Positions 20,094 through 27,356 of a stretch of DNA of 32,828 bases are shown piece by piece. This stretch comes from a virus. The position numbers and the translations under genes were made by a program. Location of the stretch: IMG/VR virus record IMGVR_UViG_3300042731_005698, positions 1 to 32,828 of that record. The stretch is one strand, 5' to 3'. Position 1 is the first letter of the stretch. The number at the start of each line of letters is the position of its first letter. The notes under the pieces are model-generated. The model was not told where the DNA came from. It saw only the letters and a program-made list of their open reading frames with translations, and made no database searches.

Positions 20094-21723
20094 GGTAGGT
20101 CTCCCACATACTGAATGGCGTGATAACCAGTTGAAAGCCTACCTGGAAGCAAAGAAAATCCATGATGACCACAATACTAGGCATGTTTTCCTAGAATTGG
20201 GTACAGGTTCCGGGAAGAGTGGAATTGCAACCGCCCTTGGTCATGATGAAAAGGTTTTAGTTGTCGTTCAAACTCTGAGCCTGCTAGAACAATATCGAAA
20301 CATCTATGGTTTCAGCATTGTCAAAGGAAGACAAGAATACCAATGCGTTCATCCTAACAAAGTTGAAAAATGGAAGAGTAAATACAACCGATCCCCCCGA
20401 GCTAACGAGTGTCACTATGAAAAGATGTGGAAGTGTCCGCAAGCCTCCATGTGCCCGTATCTACTTGCAAAGCATCAAGCCCTTGGCGCTAACCGCTCAG
20501 GTTGTACCTATAAATACCTGGCGCTCAGTAAATCAATGCAGGAACGCGGTGGGATTGTAATTTTCGATGAGGGTCATGCTGCAGCCGAAGAGATCCTGCA
20601 GTTCGCTGAGATCCAGATGTCTGAACGCACCCGGCGTAAATTCAACTTTCCAGCTTTCCCTTTCGCAGCCGAAGGGTACGGTGAAAATAGCCAAGGTGAC
20701 ATTCTTACCCCAGAGGCAAAACAAACCCTAGTCCAATGGATCGTAGACTCGAAGAGTGCAATGGATAACCTGTCTGGAATTGACTTGCTGTCTGTTGAAG
20801 GTTCAGCCTATAAACAAATGAAGCGTCGGTTGGATGGATACCTGGATCTTATTGGTCGCGAAGAGAATTGGTTCCTGAAGGTTGGTTATCCTGGAGATCC
20901 TAAACCATGGGATTATAGTAGTATGTTCACTTCGCCGGATAAACTTTCTCTTTCACTTCGTCCGTTATCAGCAAAGCATATCGCACCGCGACTATGGTGG
21001 GCAAAGGATCTGACCATCTTTATGTCTGCCACTATCGGAAACCCAGATGCGTTAGCAACCGAGTTGGATCTAAAAGGGTACAAGAGTTTTTCTTACCCTC
21101 ACCCAATCCCACCTGAATATCGTCCGGTAGATAATCTGAGAGCCGTTAGAATGACCCGCGAAAACCTGGTAAAAAACCCAGGATTGTACGAGACCCAGGC
21201 GGTATTGATATGGCGTTGGATCTCCGATCTCCCCCCAGAGTGGCGAGGTATCATCCTGACAACCAGTTATAAGAAGATCCAGGAATTAAAAAAGCACCTG
21301 AGTAAACGTTTGAACGGTCGGATCTATGAAGCACCTAAGAAAGCACGCGGTGTGACTGAAAGAGTACGCGCATTCATGGAGGATCCGCGTGAAGGAATTA
21401 TCGCCATCGATACAATCCAGGGTTGGGGTCATGGACTGGACTTCTATGGAGATCTCGCCCGTTTTGCAATTGTCGCCGGGGTACCTCATTCTAACCCCTC
21501 AGATCCCTATGAAAGAGCAAGAGTGAGTAGACCTGGCGGTAGAAAGTATGCTTGGTGGACTGCATATAACGCGATCCCCCAGGCAATAGGTCGTGTTAGT
21601 CGTGGGGAAACCATGGAAGATGGAACGTACTTACTAAACCGGGGTGCACTTGCTGACGGTTCAGCAGTGACACCTACAGCAATGCGTTACTTTTCCGACT
21701 GGTTCAAAGAGGCTATAAGATGA
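20041..21723 (+). CDS. DinG/XPD-type SF2 helicase with four-Cys (Fe-S) insert
   Basis: 560 aa. Walker A GTGSGKSG at 54-61; motif II IFDEGHAA at 174-181 (DEGH, compare DEAH); SATIG in domain 2; motif VI QAIGRVSRG near 521-529. Between Walker A and motif II are four cysteines at 102, 124, 132 and 138 in the place where XPD/DinG/Rad3 carry the Fe-S cluster. The enzyme would be a 5'-3' DNA helicase acting in replication or R-loop removal. ATG at 20041 has AGAGGAAG directly upstream; a start at 20050 is possible. Long overlap with the preceding gene. Length is normal for compact phage members of the family. Confidence 0.88.
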   Translation: MPSMNSAIPITNHITPSEVGLPHTEWRDNQLKAYLEAKKIHDDHNTRHVFLELGTGSGKSGIATALGHDEKVLVVVQTLSLLEQYRNIYGFSIVKGRQEYQCVHPNKVEKWKSKYNRSPRANECHYEKMWKCPQASMCPYLLAKHQALGANRSGCTYKYLALSKSMQERGGIVIFDEGHAAAEEILQFAEIQMSERTRRKFNFPAFPFAAEGYGENSQGDILTPEAKQTLVQWIVDSKSAMDNLSGIDLLSVEGSAYKQMKRRLDGYLDLIGREENWFLKVGYPGDPKPWDYSSMFTSPDKLSLSLRPLSAKHIAPRLWWAKDLTIFMSATIGNPDALATELDLKGYKSFSYPHPIPPEYRPVDNLRAVRMTRENLVKNPGLYETQAVLIWRWISDLPPEWRGIILTTSYKKIQELKKHLSKRLNGRIYEAPKKARGVTERVRAFMEDPREGIIAIDTIQGWGHGLDFYGDLARFAIVAGVPHSNPSDPYERARVSRPGGRKYAWWTAYNAIPQAIGRVSRGETMEDGTYLLNRGALADGSAVTPTAMRYFSDWFKEAIR

Positions 21724-21917
21724 TCACCTATAATGTTGGACCTTCATGTTGCAGAGATTGTAAACACTTCGGTATTGAAACTGGAGAGTTCGGAACATTC
21801 TTAGGTATGTTCTGCTATATGAATGTATTCCTTCCAACCAAAAAAGGATCATGTAAAAGGAAACAGAAGAGAGTGCCCAATGTCCAAGATCCTGGAAGCT
21901 GCGTTAGAGTGGCTTGA
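21720..21917 (+). CDS. 65-aa Cys-rich zinc-binding-like protein
   Basis: Starts at an ATG that overlaps the helicase TGA. The sequence has CCRDCKHFG, then MFCYMN and SCKRKQK, giving a CxxC-C-C arrangement over residues 10-45, likely a single zinc site of the DUF-type CKHF phage proteins. The C-terminal end is encoded in sequence overlapping the primase gene by 38 bases. No function known. Confidence 0.6.
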   Translation: MITYNVGPSCCRDCKHFGIETGEFGTFLGMFCYMNVFLPTKKGSCKRKQKRVPNVQDPGSCVRVA

Positions 21918-22785
21918 TCGAGGCGTCGCCCCAGTACCTATAATCCCAGGAACAAAAAAACCTTCAATAAAATGGCGTCGTTACCAAGACGAGTTGCCAG
22001 ATTCCAGACTAGTTAGGTTATGGTTCCAAAAAGATTCAGGTCTTGCTTTGATATGTGGAGGAAAAACAAACCTAACTATTCTGGACTTCGATAGACTGTC
22101 CATGTTCTATGACTGGAAGGCAAAGAACATCCGGCGTGGAGGGATTGCACAAGCAGTCGCGCAAACTGGCTATAAGGTTCGCACCCCTCGCGGTATGCAC
22201 GTTTATGTCTTCCTGAAAAATCCAATCCGCACCCAATTACAGGTAAATGGTAAAGTGGATATCAAAGCTGAAGGAGGTTACGTCCTTGCTCCGCCTACCA
22301 TTCATCCCTCAGGTTCCCCATATGTTCCCTACAGTTTGGGACCAATAATCAGGATACCTAGCCTCAGTAGTGTACTAACCGCAGCTTACCAAGCGACTCC
22401 GAAGTTTCTAGGTGGATCCTCGAATGAACTTCTTAAGGAAATTGAAAGGTCAAGTGGACTTAGATCCACCATATACTATGGGATAATCCAGGATCTTAAG
22501 ACTGTGCTCCCTGTATTAACGTTTGTGCAACGATATACGATAATGGGTCAGTCAAGTGGATGCGGTCGCTGGTGGATGGGAAGATGCCCTCACCCAAACC
22601 ACGAAGATCGTAATCCTTCTTTCAGAGTTGACTCCTATCGTAATAAAGCCCATTGCCTAACACCTAGTTGCAGGTTGCACGAACCGCGAGGACTGGATAT
22701 CATCGATCTGTATGCTCGGTTGCATAACACTTCACAGAAAATTGCCATGATGCAGTTGGGTATCGAAGTAGGACTAATCAGATAA
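21880..22785 (+). CDS. prim-pol primase (AEP family) with CHC2-like zinc finger
   Basis: 301 aa. Residues 7-33 (ALEWLDRGVAPVPIIPGTKKP) match the start of the bifunctional primase/polymerase N-terminal family. ILDFDR at 67-72 gives the metal-binding Asp pair (69 and 71), His107 in MHVYV the third catalytic residue, and VDIKAEGGYVLAPPT at 126-140 the strand near the nucleotide site. A CHC2-type finger follows: RCPHPNHEDRNPSF at 235-248, then CLTPSC at 259-264. It makes primers and perhaps short DNA. I chose the ATG at 21880, where the family begins; the upstream extension overlaps the Cys-rich gene. No replicative polymerase was found in the window, so host polymerase or a gene outside must do elongation. 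Confidence 0.88.
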   Translation: MSKILEAALEWLDRGVAPVPIIPGTKKPSIKWRRYQDELPDSRLVRLWFQKDSGLALICGGKTNLTILDFDRLSMFYDWKAKNIRRGGIAQAVAQTGYKVRTPRGMHVYVFLKNPIRTQLQVNGKVDIKAEGGYVLAPPTIHPSGSPYVPYSLGPIIRIPSLSSVLTAAYQATPKFLGGSSNELLKEIERSSGLRSTIYYGIIQDLKTVLPVLTFVQRYTIMGQSSGCGRWWMGRCPHPNHEDRNPSFRVDSYRNKAHCLTPSCRLHEPRGLDIIDLYARLHNTSQKIAMMQLGIEVGLIR

Positions 22786-22796
22786 GGAGTAAATCA

Positions 22797-23357
22797 ATGA
22801 AAACATTTTTAAGCCTAATATCAGTTGTCATATTCGGCATTCTCACAGCATTCGCGTTGGCACCTTCACAAGCCTACCAATGTATCACAGATAGTCCGAA
22901 TTCCTGGAAGAATGAAAGCGGTGGTAGTTATACTGCACCCGCCGGGAAGGTTATCGAGTCAGTGTGGGTGAAAGCAGGTCAAGGTTGTTTCGAACTTCCA
23001 TACGCCTGCTATGAGATCACAAGCGGTGGAGTTGGCTATAGCTTCGTTGAGGTTGTGAATACTGGCGAAGAAGGTTGTCAGGATCTATCACACTTGGAAG
23101 GCACGTTTAGGGGTGAAGATCCAACCGACACGCCAACACCTGAAGATCCAACCAACACCCCGACTCCCGAAGATCCAACACCCACGGACACTGTAACACC
23201 TGAAGATCCTACACCCACGGATACTGTGACGCCCGAGGTTCCCACGGAAACCCCAACACCTGAGGTTCCAACGGACACCCCGACGCCTAACGCCACTTTC
23301 ACTCCGTATCACAACAACGGATGTACTAATCCTGATGGGTGTGGTGGAAAGGGGTAA
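22797..23357 (+). CDS. secreted Thr/Pro-repeat protein
   Basis: 186 aa. Clear signal peptide: MKTFLSL, then a hydrophobic core VVIFGILTAFALA and cleavage around PSQA-YQ near residue 26. The mature N-terminal half (27-105) has six cysteines and may be a small beta-rich disulfide domain (YTAPAGKVIESVWVKAG). The rest is a proline-threonine-rich tail (EDPTDTPTPEDPT-like units) ending in CTNPDGCGGKG. The tail resembles wall-spanning linkers of Anaerolineae-type proteins. It sits among replication genes with AAGGAG upstream, so it is expressed early, not as a lysis gene. Host-surface alteration or superinfection exclusion is possible. Confidence 0.75.
   Translation: MKTFLSLISVVIFGILTAFALAPSQAYQCITDSPNSWKNESGGSYTAPAGKVIESVWVKAGQGCFELPYACYEITSGGVGYSFVEVVNTGEEGCQDLSHLEGTFRGEDPTDTPTPEDPTNTPTPEDPTPTDTVTPEDPTPTDTVTPEVPTETPTPEVPTDTPTPNATFTPYHNNGCTNPDGCGGKG
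23115..23288 (+). repeat. six tandem repeats of 27 or 33 bp
   Basis: Units begin GAAGATCC or GAGGTTCC at 23115, 23142, 23169, 23202, 23235 and 23262, encoding E(D/V)PTxTPTP units; units 3 and 4 are 33 bp. Prone to copy-number change by recombination or slippage. Confidence 0.9.
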
Positions 23358-23359
23358 CT

Positions 23360-23779
23360 ATGAAAAGAACTTCGGTCCAGGATCTCCCGTATCCAGTTGA
23401 AGTCGCTGTAAATTCCATGATTGCTAATATGGCAGAGGAATCACTAAGAGCCTTTACATTCGGTGACTGTCGAGTATTGGTGGGGTTTGATCAATCGATA
23501 GGCTTTCATCTGTCCATATCGTGTAAAGATCGATATCCAACATGGGATGAAGTTGCACATGCTCGGTATCACTTGATCCCCAATGAAGCAACCATGGCGT
23601 TTGTCCTTCCACCTATGGAAGAGTATGTGAATATCCACGATTACACTTTCCATCTATGGCAGGTTGTTCGGAAATCGACACCAGTGATCGATAAACAGGG
23701 TAGGGTATTGGGAAGAGAGTTGAATAAAGATCCTGGCATACTACGTGCCGGGAAGTACGAGATCAAGGATAAAAAATGA
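23360..23779 (+). CDS. DUF7694-like conserved phage protein
   Basis: 139 aa. The stretch MAEESLRAFTFGDCRVLVGF, FHLSISCKDRYPTWDEVAHARY, LPPMEEYVNIHDYTFHLW is a conserved pattern of a widespread phage family that I know from memory as DUF7694; function unknown. GAAAGGGGT precedes the ATG at 23360 and a longer in-frame start overlaps the end of the secreted protein. Stop overlaps the next start. Confidence 0.75.
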   Translation: MKRTSVQDLPYPVEVAVNSMIANMAEESLRAFTFGDCRVLVGFDQSIGFHLSISCKDRYPTWDEVAHARYHLIPNEATMAFVLPPMEEYVNIHDYTFHLWQVVRKSTPVIDKQGRVLGRELNKDPGILRAGKYEIKDKK

Positions 23780-24282
23780 ATCTAACACCTTGTGAATGGT
23801 TCGACCTTGGCAAGATTGCAGCAGTAGTCTTAGCTGCAATCTTGCTCCCTTTCGCAGTGTATCTATGGACTGACCTAGATAAGAAGAGGAAATCAATGAG
23901 AATAATGAGTTTTCGTAAGACAGTTGAGCAGATCCGCAATCGATCTAAGGATGTCACCCGCCGAGTCGGTTGGGTGTTCCTACAGCCTAGCGAAAAACTG
24001 AGAGCAGTTGACAAAAGCCCCAGGTTAGGTGAAGGGTATGAAACCCTCGCGATCATCCGAGTTGTCAAGATCCATTCTGAAAACCTAGAACGGATCACCC
24101 AGGAAGATGTTGTACGAGAAGGTTTCCCGGAAATGACCCGCGAAGAATTTATAGAAATGTTTTGTGAAACTGCAAATTGTGAACGTAACCAGGTTGTGCA
24201 AAGGATCGAGTTTGAATACCTGGAAGAGGAGTTCGAGCAATATGGCAATAAAAAAGAGTACAGCCTGGAAGCTGGCGTTTGA
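23776..24282 (+). CDS. ASCH-domain protein with optional N-terminal TM segment
   Basis: 168 aa from the first ATG, which overlaps the previous TGA. Residues 41-160 are an ASCH-type domain: MSFRKTVEQIRN, KDVTRRVGWVFLQPSEKLRAV, LERITQEDVVREGFPEMTREEF, QVVQRIEFEYLE. ASCH folds bind RNA or nucleotide-like ligands. In front of it residues 12-32 (GKIAAVVLAAILLPFAVYLW) are a TM helix, unusual for this family. An internal ATG at 23896 (MRIMSFRK) has AAGAGG six bases before it and starts at the natural beginning of the ASCH domain, so a soluble 128-aa form is probably also or mainly made. Confidence 0.8.
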   Translation: MNLTPCEWFDLGKIAAVVLAAILLPFAVYLWTDLDKKRKSMRIMSFRKTVEQIRNRSKDVTRRVGWVFLQPSEKLRAVDKSPRLGEGYETLAIIRVVKIHSENLERITQEDVVREGFPEMTREEFIEMFCETANCERNQVVQRIEFEYLEEEFEQYGNKKEYSLEAGV

Positions 24283-24442
24283 GTGTATCGATAAAGAGAT
24301 CCAGCGGATAGTGTTCAATGCCAACTTGTACGATAAACTTTTAGTCAATAATCCCATGTGTCGCAATGCTTCCAGGCGTAAAAAGCGCCTGGAAGAGGCA
24401 AAGGAAATACTAGGTGAGTATCAACGATCCGCTGGTCATTGA
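24242..24442 (+). CDS. 66-aa basic helical protein
   Basis: Not recognised. Mostly helical and basic (MAIKKSTAWKLAFECIDKEIQR split, then RNASRRKKRLEEAKEILGEY). GAGGAG lies ten bases before the ATG. It overlaps the ASCH gene by 41 bases and the next gene by 29. Nucleic-acid binding is possible. Confidence 0.6.
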   Translation: MAIKKSTAWKLAFECIDKEIQRIVFNANLYDKLLVNNPMCRNASRRKKRLEEAKEILGEYQRSAGH

Positions 24443-24626
24443 GTACCTGGATAACAGAAAGACCTTCATTGTTACGCGCGGTCGCGAAACTTTCTATGAT
24501 GAAGATCGTTGCATGAGAGAGTGGGATACCATGGATGAAGCCGAGGAATGGTGCCTGGAGGAGTTCGGTGTAAAGCCGCGAAGACCTGGAGGGACGTTCC
24601 AGCTAAATCTACTAGAGGGAGGATAA
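24414..24626 (+). CDS. 70-aa acidic protein, GTG start
   Basis: Not recognised. Residues 9-50 (EYLDNRKTFIVTRGRETFY, then MDEAEEWCLEEFGVKP) suggest a small alpha/beta domain. AAAGGAAATACTAG precedes the GTG. One base separates its stop from the GTG of the DUF5131 gene, so they are translated together. Confidence 0.6.
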   Translation: MSINDPLVIEYLDNRKTFIVTRGRETFYDEDRCMREWDTMDEAEEWCLEEFGVKPRRPGGTFQLNLLEGG

Positions 24627-24627
24627 T

Positions 24628-25524
24628 GTGGGAAAGAATAGTGCGATTGAATGGACCGATCATACCTTCAACCCATGGTGGGGTTGTATGAAAGTAAGTG
24701 CTGGTTGCGCGAATTGCTATGCTGAGGAAGTTTCAAGAAGGTATGGTTTTCATAAGATCTGGGGTGACAATACTCGGCGTCATTTCAGTTCTGGACATTG
24801 GCGAAAACCTATATTGTGGGATGCTGCAGCCGGGAAGAAAAGGATCATCCAAACTGTGTTCTGCGGTTCCATGTGCGATGTCTTTGAAATCCATCCACGT
24901 GATAAAAAAGCAATGGATCATAGTCGCCTCAAGTTGTGGTCTATGATCGAAACGACCCCTTGCTTGCTATGGTTGTTGCTAACAAAGCGCCCTGAAAATA
25001 TTATCGATCTAGTTCCGTGGAGTAAGGTCGAGGAGTGGCCTTACAATGTGGCAGTTGGAGTGAGTGTTGAAGACCAAGTATCCGCAAATCAACGTATCCC
25101 GGAATTGTTGAAGATCCCGGCAAGAGTGAGGTTCCTTAGCATCGAGCCTTTACTAGCTCCAGTGGACCTTGAGAGTGACATTAACTGGTTGTGGGAATTC
25201 AATGACTCATGGGAATATGGTCATAATCCCAAACCCCGAGATCCTGGAATTGACTGGGTGATCGTGGGAGGTGAAAGTGGATCGAAAGCACGATACTTAA
25301 ACCTGGACTGGATTCGAGATCTCCGTGATCAATGTTTCAACGCGAAGATCCCCTTTTTCGTAAAGCAGCTTGGTACAGCATGGGCACGTGAGAATTCCTA
25401 TGGATCTGCCAAAAAGGGTGAGGCATGGGAGTTGTGGCCTGAGGATCTTCAAATTCGCCAAAAACCATTGATCATGGCGACGAAAGACCTGTTTCCTGCC
25501 ACACAGAAGTCACTAGAAAGTTGA
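24628..25524 (+). CDS. DUF5131 (phage Gp37/Gp68-type) protein
   Basis: 298 aa. N-terminal WTDHTFNPWWGCMKVSAGC, NCYAE is the typical start of this family, with Cys20, Cys27 and Cys30 in a radical-SAM-like arrangement. Later motifs LLTKRPEN, NVAVGVSVEDQ, VRFLSIEPLL and WVIVGGESGSKAR are all standard for the family. The proteins are widespread in phages and mobile elements. A radical-SAM or related iron-sulfur chemistry on a nucleic-acid or metabolite substrate is suspected but unproven. GTG start with AGGGAGG upstream. Confidence 0.92.
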   Translation: MGKNSAIEWTDHTFNPWWGCMKVSAGCANCYAEEVSRRYGFHKIWGDNTRRHFSSGHWRKPILWDAAAGKKRIIQTVFCGSMCDVFEIHPRDKKAMDHSRLKLWSMIETTPCLLWLLLTKRPENIIDLVPWSKVEEWPYNVAVGVSVEDQVSANQRIPELLKIPARVRFLSIEPLLAPVDLESDINWLWEFNDSWEYGHNPKPRDPGIDWVIVGGESGSKARYLNLDWIRDLRDQCFNAKIPFFVKQLGTAWARENSYGSAKKGEAWELWPEDLQIRQKPLIMATKDLFPATQKSLES

Positions 25525-25529
25525 TTTAT

Positions 25530-26027
25530 ATGTTAGATGACACAGAATACCCTAAAGTCGGAGAATTTTCGCCCTACGCTTTCCTGAGCGATCTATTGAC
25601 GCCACTCCTAAGTTTACCGTCAAGAAGGTGCAATCAGGAAATAGCACGACTAGGAAAGATCCTGGCACAGAAAGTCAACCGAAAGCGTGGTGACTTTTCA
25701 GTGAGTTATTTGAAAGGTTGCTATGCTGGTGACTTTGAAATTGGCAAACCATTGAAGGAAGCATTGTTGGTACATAGCATCGGGATTGCGAATGGATGTC
25801 CAGTAAAACCGATCCTGGAAGAGGTAACTGTATTAGCCTATCCCGGATACCTGGAGAAAGGATCTATCATCAAGACTGAAAGCCGAAGGTGCCGGAATTG
25901 TGGAGATCCATTCGTCCCAGTTGTATGGAACGATGAACATTGTTGCAAGATCTGTGCGAATAGAGGAAGGCGAAAGAAGCAAAGCCGAACCTTCGTTGGA
26001 TTAGTGAAAGCACTGTTTGGAGGTTGA
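25530..26027 (+). CDS. 165-aa protein with C-terminal zinc ribbon
   Basis: Not recognised as a family. Residues about 120-145 hold CRNCGDPF, then CCKICANRGRRKK, a four- or five-Cys zinc ribbon followed by a basic run, likely for nucleic-acid binding. The N-terminal 100 residues are helical (LSDLLTPLLSL; FSVSYLKGCYAGDFEIGKPL). I chose the ATG at 25530; an in-frame TTG at 25521 adds three residues and overlaps the previous stop. Second to last plus-strand gene. Confidence 0.65.
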   Translation: MLDDTEYPKVGEFSPYAFLSDLLTPLLSLPSRRCNQEIARLGKILAQKVNRKRGDFSVSYLKGCYAGDFEIGKPLKEALLVHSIGIANGCPVKPILEEVTVLAYPGYLEKGSIIKTESRRCRNCGDPFVPVVWNDEHCCKICANRGRRKKQSRTFVGLVKALFGG

Positions 26028-26028
26028 A

Positions 26029-26142
26029 ATGTCAGGTCAAATGGTAGAGGCACTTTTCTGGACCGTGATCATAACAGGCGTGATCGTAATCGCGATTATC
26101 ATAGGACTTCTTGTTTGGCACTTTCGCAGAACAAAAAAATGA
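26029..26142 (+). CDS. 37-aa single-pass membrane protein
   Basis: GGAGG lies five bases before the ATG. Residues 8-31 are a hydrophobic helix (ALFWTVIITGVIVIAIIIGL plus LLVW), followed by a positive tail HFRRTKK. Its TGA lies at the foot of the terminator hairpin. This is the end of the rightward block. Small single-pass phage membrane protein of unknown function. Confidence 0.65.
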   Translation: MSGQMVEALFWTVIITGVIVIAIIIGLLVWHFRRTKK

Positions 26143-26172
26143 CCGCTGGTAGGAGAATGAGACCAGCGGTCA
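26133..26172 (-). terminator. intrinsic terminator for the leftward late operon
   Basis: TGACCGCTGGT (26140-26150) pairs with ACCAGCGGTCA (26162-26172) over an 11-base loop. Read on the minus strand the stem is followed by seven T (26139-26133), so it ends the leftward late transcripts. On the plus strand no T-run follows, but it may still slow polymerase. Confidence 0.85.
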
Positions 26173-26206
26173 AACGAGTGGAAACTACGGCAAGCGAGGT
26201 TGCTTA

Positions 26207-26632
26207 TTACGCTCTCTTCCCGCGTAACCCCAAAGTTTTGAGATTGTTGTATTCTTGCTGAGATCCCAACCAAGCTACAATAATTGTTACGATATGTTTA
26301 TAAACTGGTTGGACCGTCGCCAGTACCTCCGTTTGCTTCAGTAGATACTGAGCGCCAAAGGAAAGCCCGGCACCTAGCAGTACAACAATCCATGGTCGTA
26401 AAGACTCTGGCACATAGGTTCCCCAACCTGGAAGTTTTTCCAAGAAAATTGCCATCGCCCGACCTGCAACGTAGACAGCACCCGGACCTAGTGCAAGCCA
26501 AGTAAGGACTTCAATTAGGTCAGTAGGGTCTTCGACCTGGAACGCTGATAAGACAAGAATAGTGAGTACAGCGATCAATATCATTCCTAACAGGTTCGGT
26601 CTGAAAATAATGTGATCCTTCATTGCGCGCAT
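26207..26632 (-). CDS. multi-TM holin-like protein, last gene of late operon
   Basis: 141 aa with four hydrophobic segments: MILIAVLTILVLSAF (about 17-31), LTWLALGPGAVYVAGRAMAIF (about 42-62), WIVVLLGAGLSFGAQYLL (about 81-98) and HIVTIIVAWLG (about 112-122). A short basic tail ends LGLRGKR. Placed after the transglycosylase, it is a likely holin, but holins are too diverse to be sure. AGGAGGGA is before the ATG at 26632; a second ATG at 26623 has better spacing. The 5' end lies 113 bases inside the transglycosylase gene. Confidence 0.65.
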   Translation of the reverse strand: MRAMKDHIIFRPNLLGMILIAVLTILVLSAFQVEDPTDLIEVLTWLALGPGAVYVAGRAMAIFLEKLPGWGTYVPESLRPWIVVLLGAGLSFGAQYLLKQTEVLATVQPVYKHIVTIIVAWLGSQQEYNNLKTLGLRGKRA

Positions 26633-27356
26633 TCCCTCCTACATCAAATAAAGCAAGCCACTCCTCCGTACTTGCTATGTCGGATTCGTTCCAAGAGTAC
26701 ACCTTTTTCCAGGTTCCGTCAAATATACTTTGCCGGAAATGTGGCGTCCAAATTCTCAGGATTCGATCTGCATAAGCGTATCCACCTTTGGTCCCACATC
26801 GATCCTGGCTAAGATACTCGGTTCCACAGTTGTAAAGTGCCAATGCAGTTCGCAGGCTGTAATCATTCTCAACGTTGAATGGGAGCTCGTAAGCGTCAAG
26901 CAAAACACCTATACCAACCTTTACATTTGTCCATGGGTTTAGTAATTGTTCCTTGGTATAACCCCTCCATTTGAAAGGTGCCACCGCCATTAGTCCAACA
27001 GATCCAACCCGATCATAGGGTAGGTCGAGAGTTTTGTGTGGATCTACTAGACCAAAACTTTCTTGCGCGATAATACCAAGTATGACACTGGGGTGAATGT
27101 TATGGACCAGCATCATATCTGTATAGTTGTAGGTCTCTGATACCATCGAGACCAATGGCAGCCAACGCAGCACCCGTTTCACAGTATAGTATTCGGACGG
27201 CTGTAAAGTAGGGAGTGGCGTGGGGGTTGGAGCAACGAAACCCCCGCCTCCCCCAGGATCTAGTTCCCTGGATTCTCCCAATGCCGTAGGCACTAAGAAG
27301 AAAGCTACTAGAAGGAGTAATACGGTTAGTATTACTCCAAGATCTCTTCCGTCCAT
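26520..27356 (-). CDS. SLT-type lytic transglycosylase
   Basis: 278 aa. N-terminal membrane segment (VILTVLLLLVAFFLVPTALG, 8-27) may be a signal anchor, followed by a Gly run and a PTPTPLPT linker. The SLT fold has ES at 99-100 in IIAQESFGL (catalytic Glu99), GLMAVAPF at 121-128 (compare GLMQ) and ALYNCG at 173-178 (compare AYNAG). It cleaves peptidoglycan glycan strands. Residues beyond about 240 overlap the holin-like gene in another frame and do not look domain-like. Start at 27356 overlaps the end of the LCP gene; no good ribosome site is seen, so it is probably coupled to it. Confidence 0.85.
   Translation of the reverse strand: MDGRDLGVILTVLLLLVAFFLVPTALGESRELDPGGGGGFVAPTPTPLPTLQPSEYYTVKRVLRWLPLVSMVSETYNYTDMMLVHNIHPSVILGIIAQESFGLVDPHKTLDLPYDRVGSVGLMAVAPFKWRGYTKEQLLNPWTNVKVGIGVLLDAYELPFNVENDYSLRTALALYNCGTEYLSQDRCGTKGGYAYADRILRIWTPHFRQSIFDGTWKKVYSWNESDIASTEEWLALFDVGGNARNEGSHYFQTEPVRNDIDRCTHYSCLISVPGRRPY

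Noticed and set aside
23078-23302. minus-strand frame rich in Val/Gly/Ser repeats opposite the secreted protein
   Set aside because: It is the reverse complement of the tandem Thr/Pro repeats; no ribosome site and the plus-strand gene has a signal peptide and good start.
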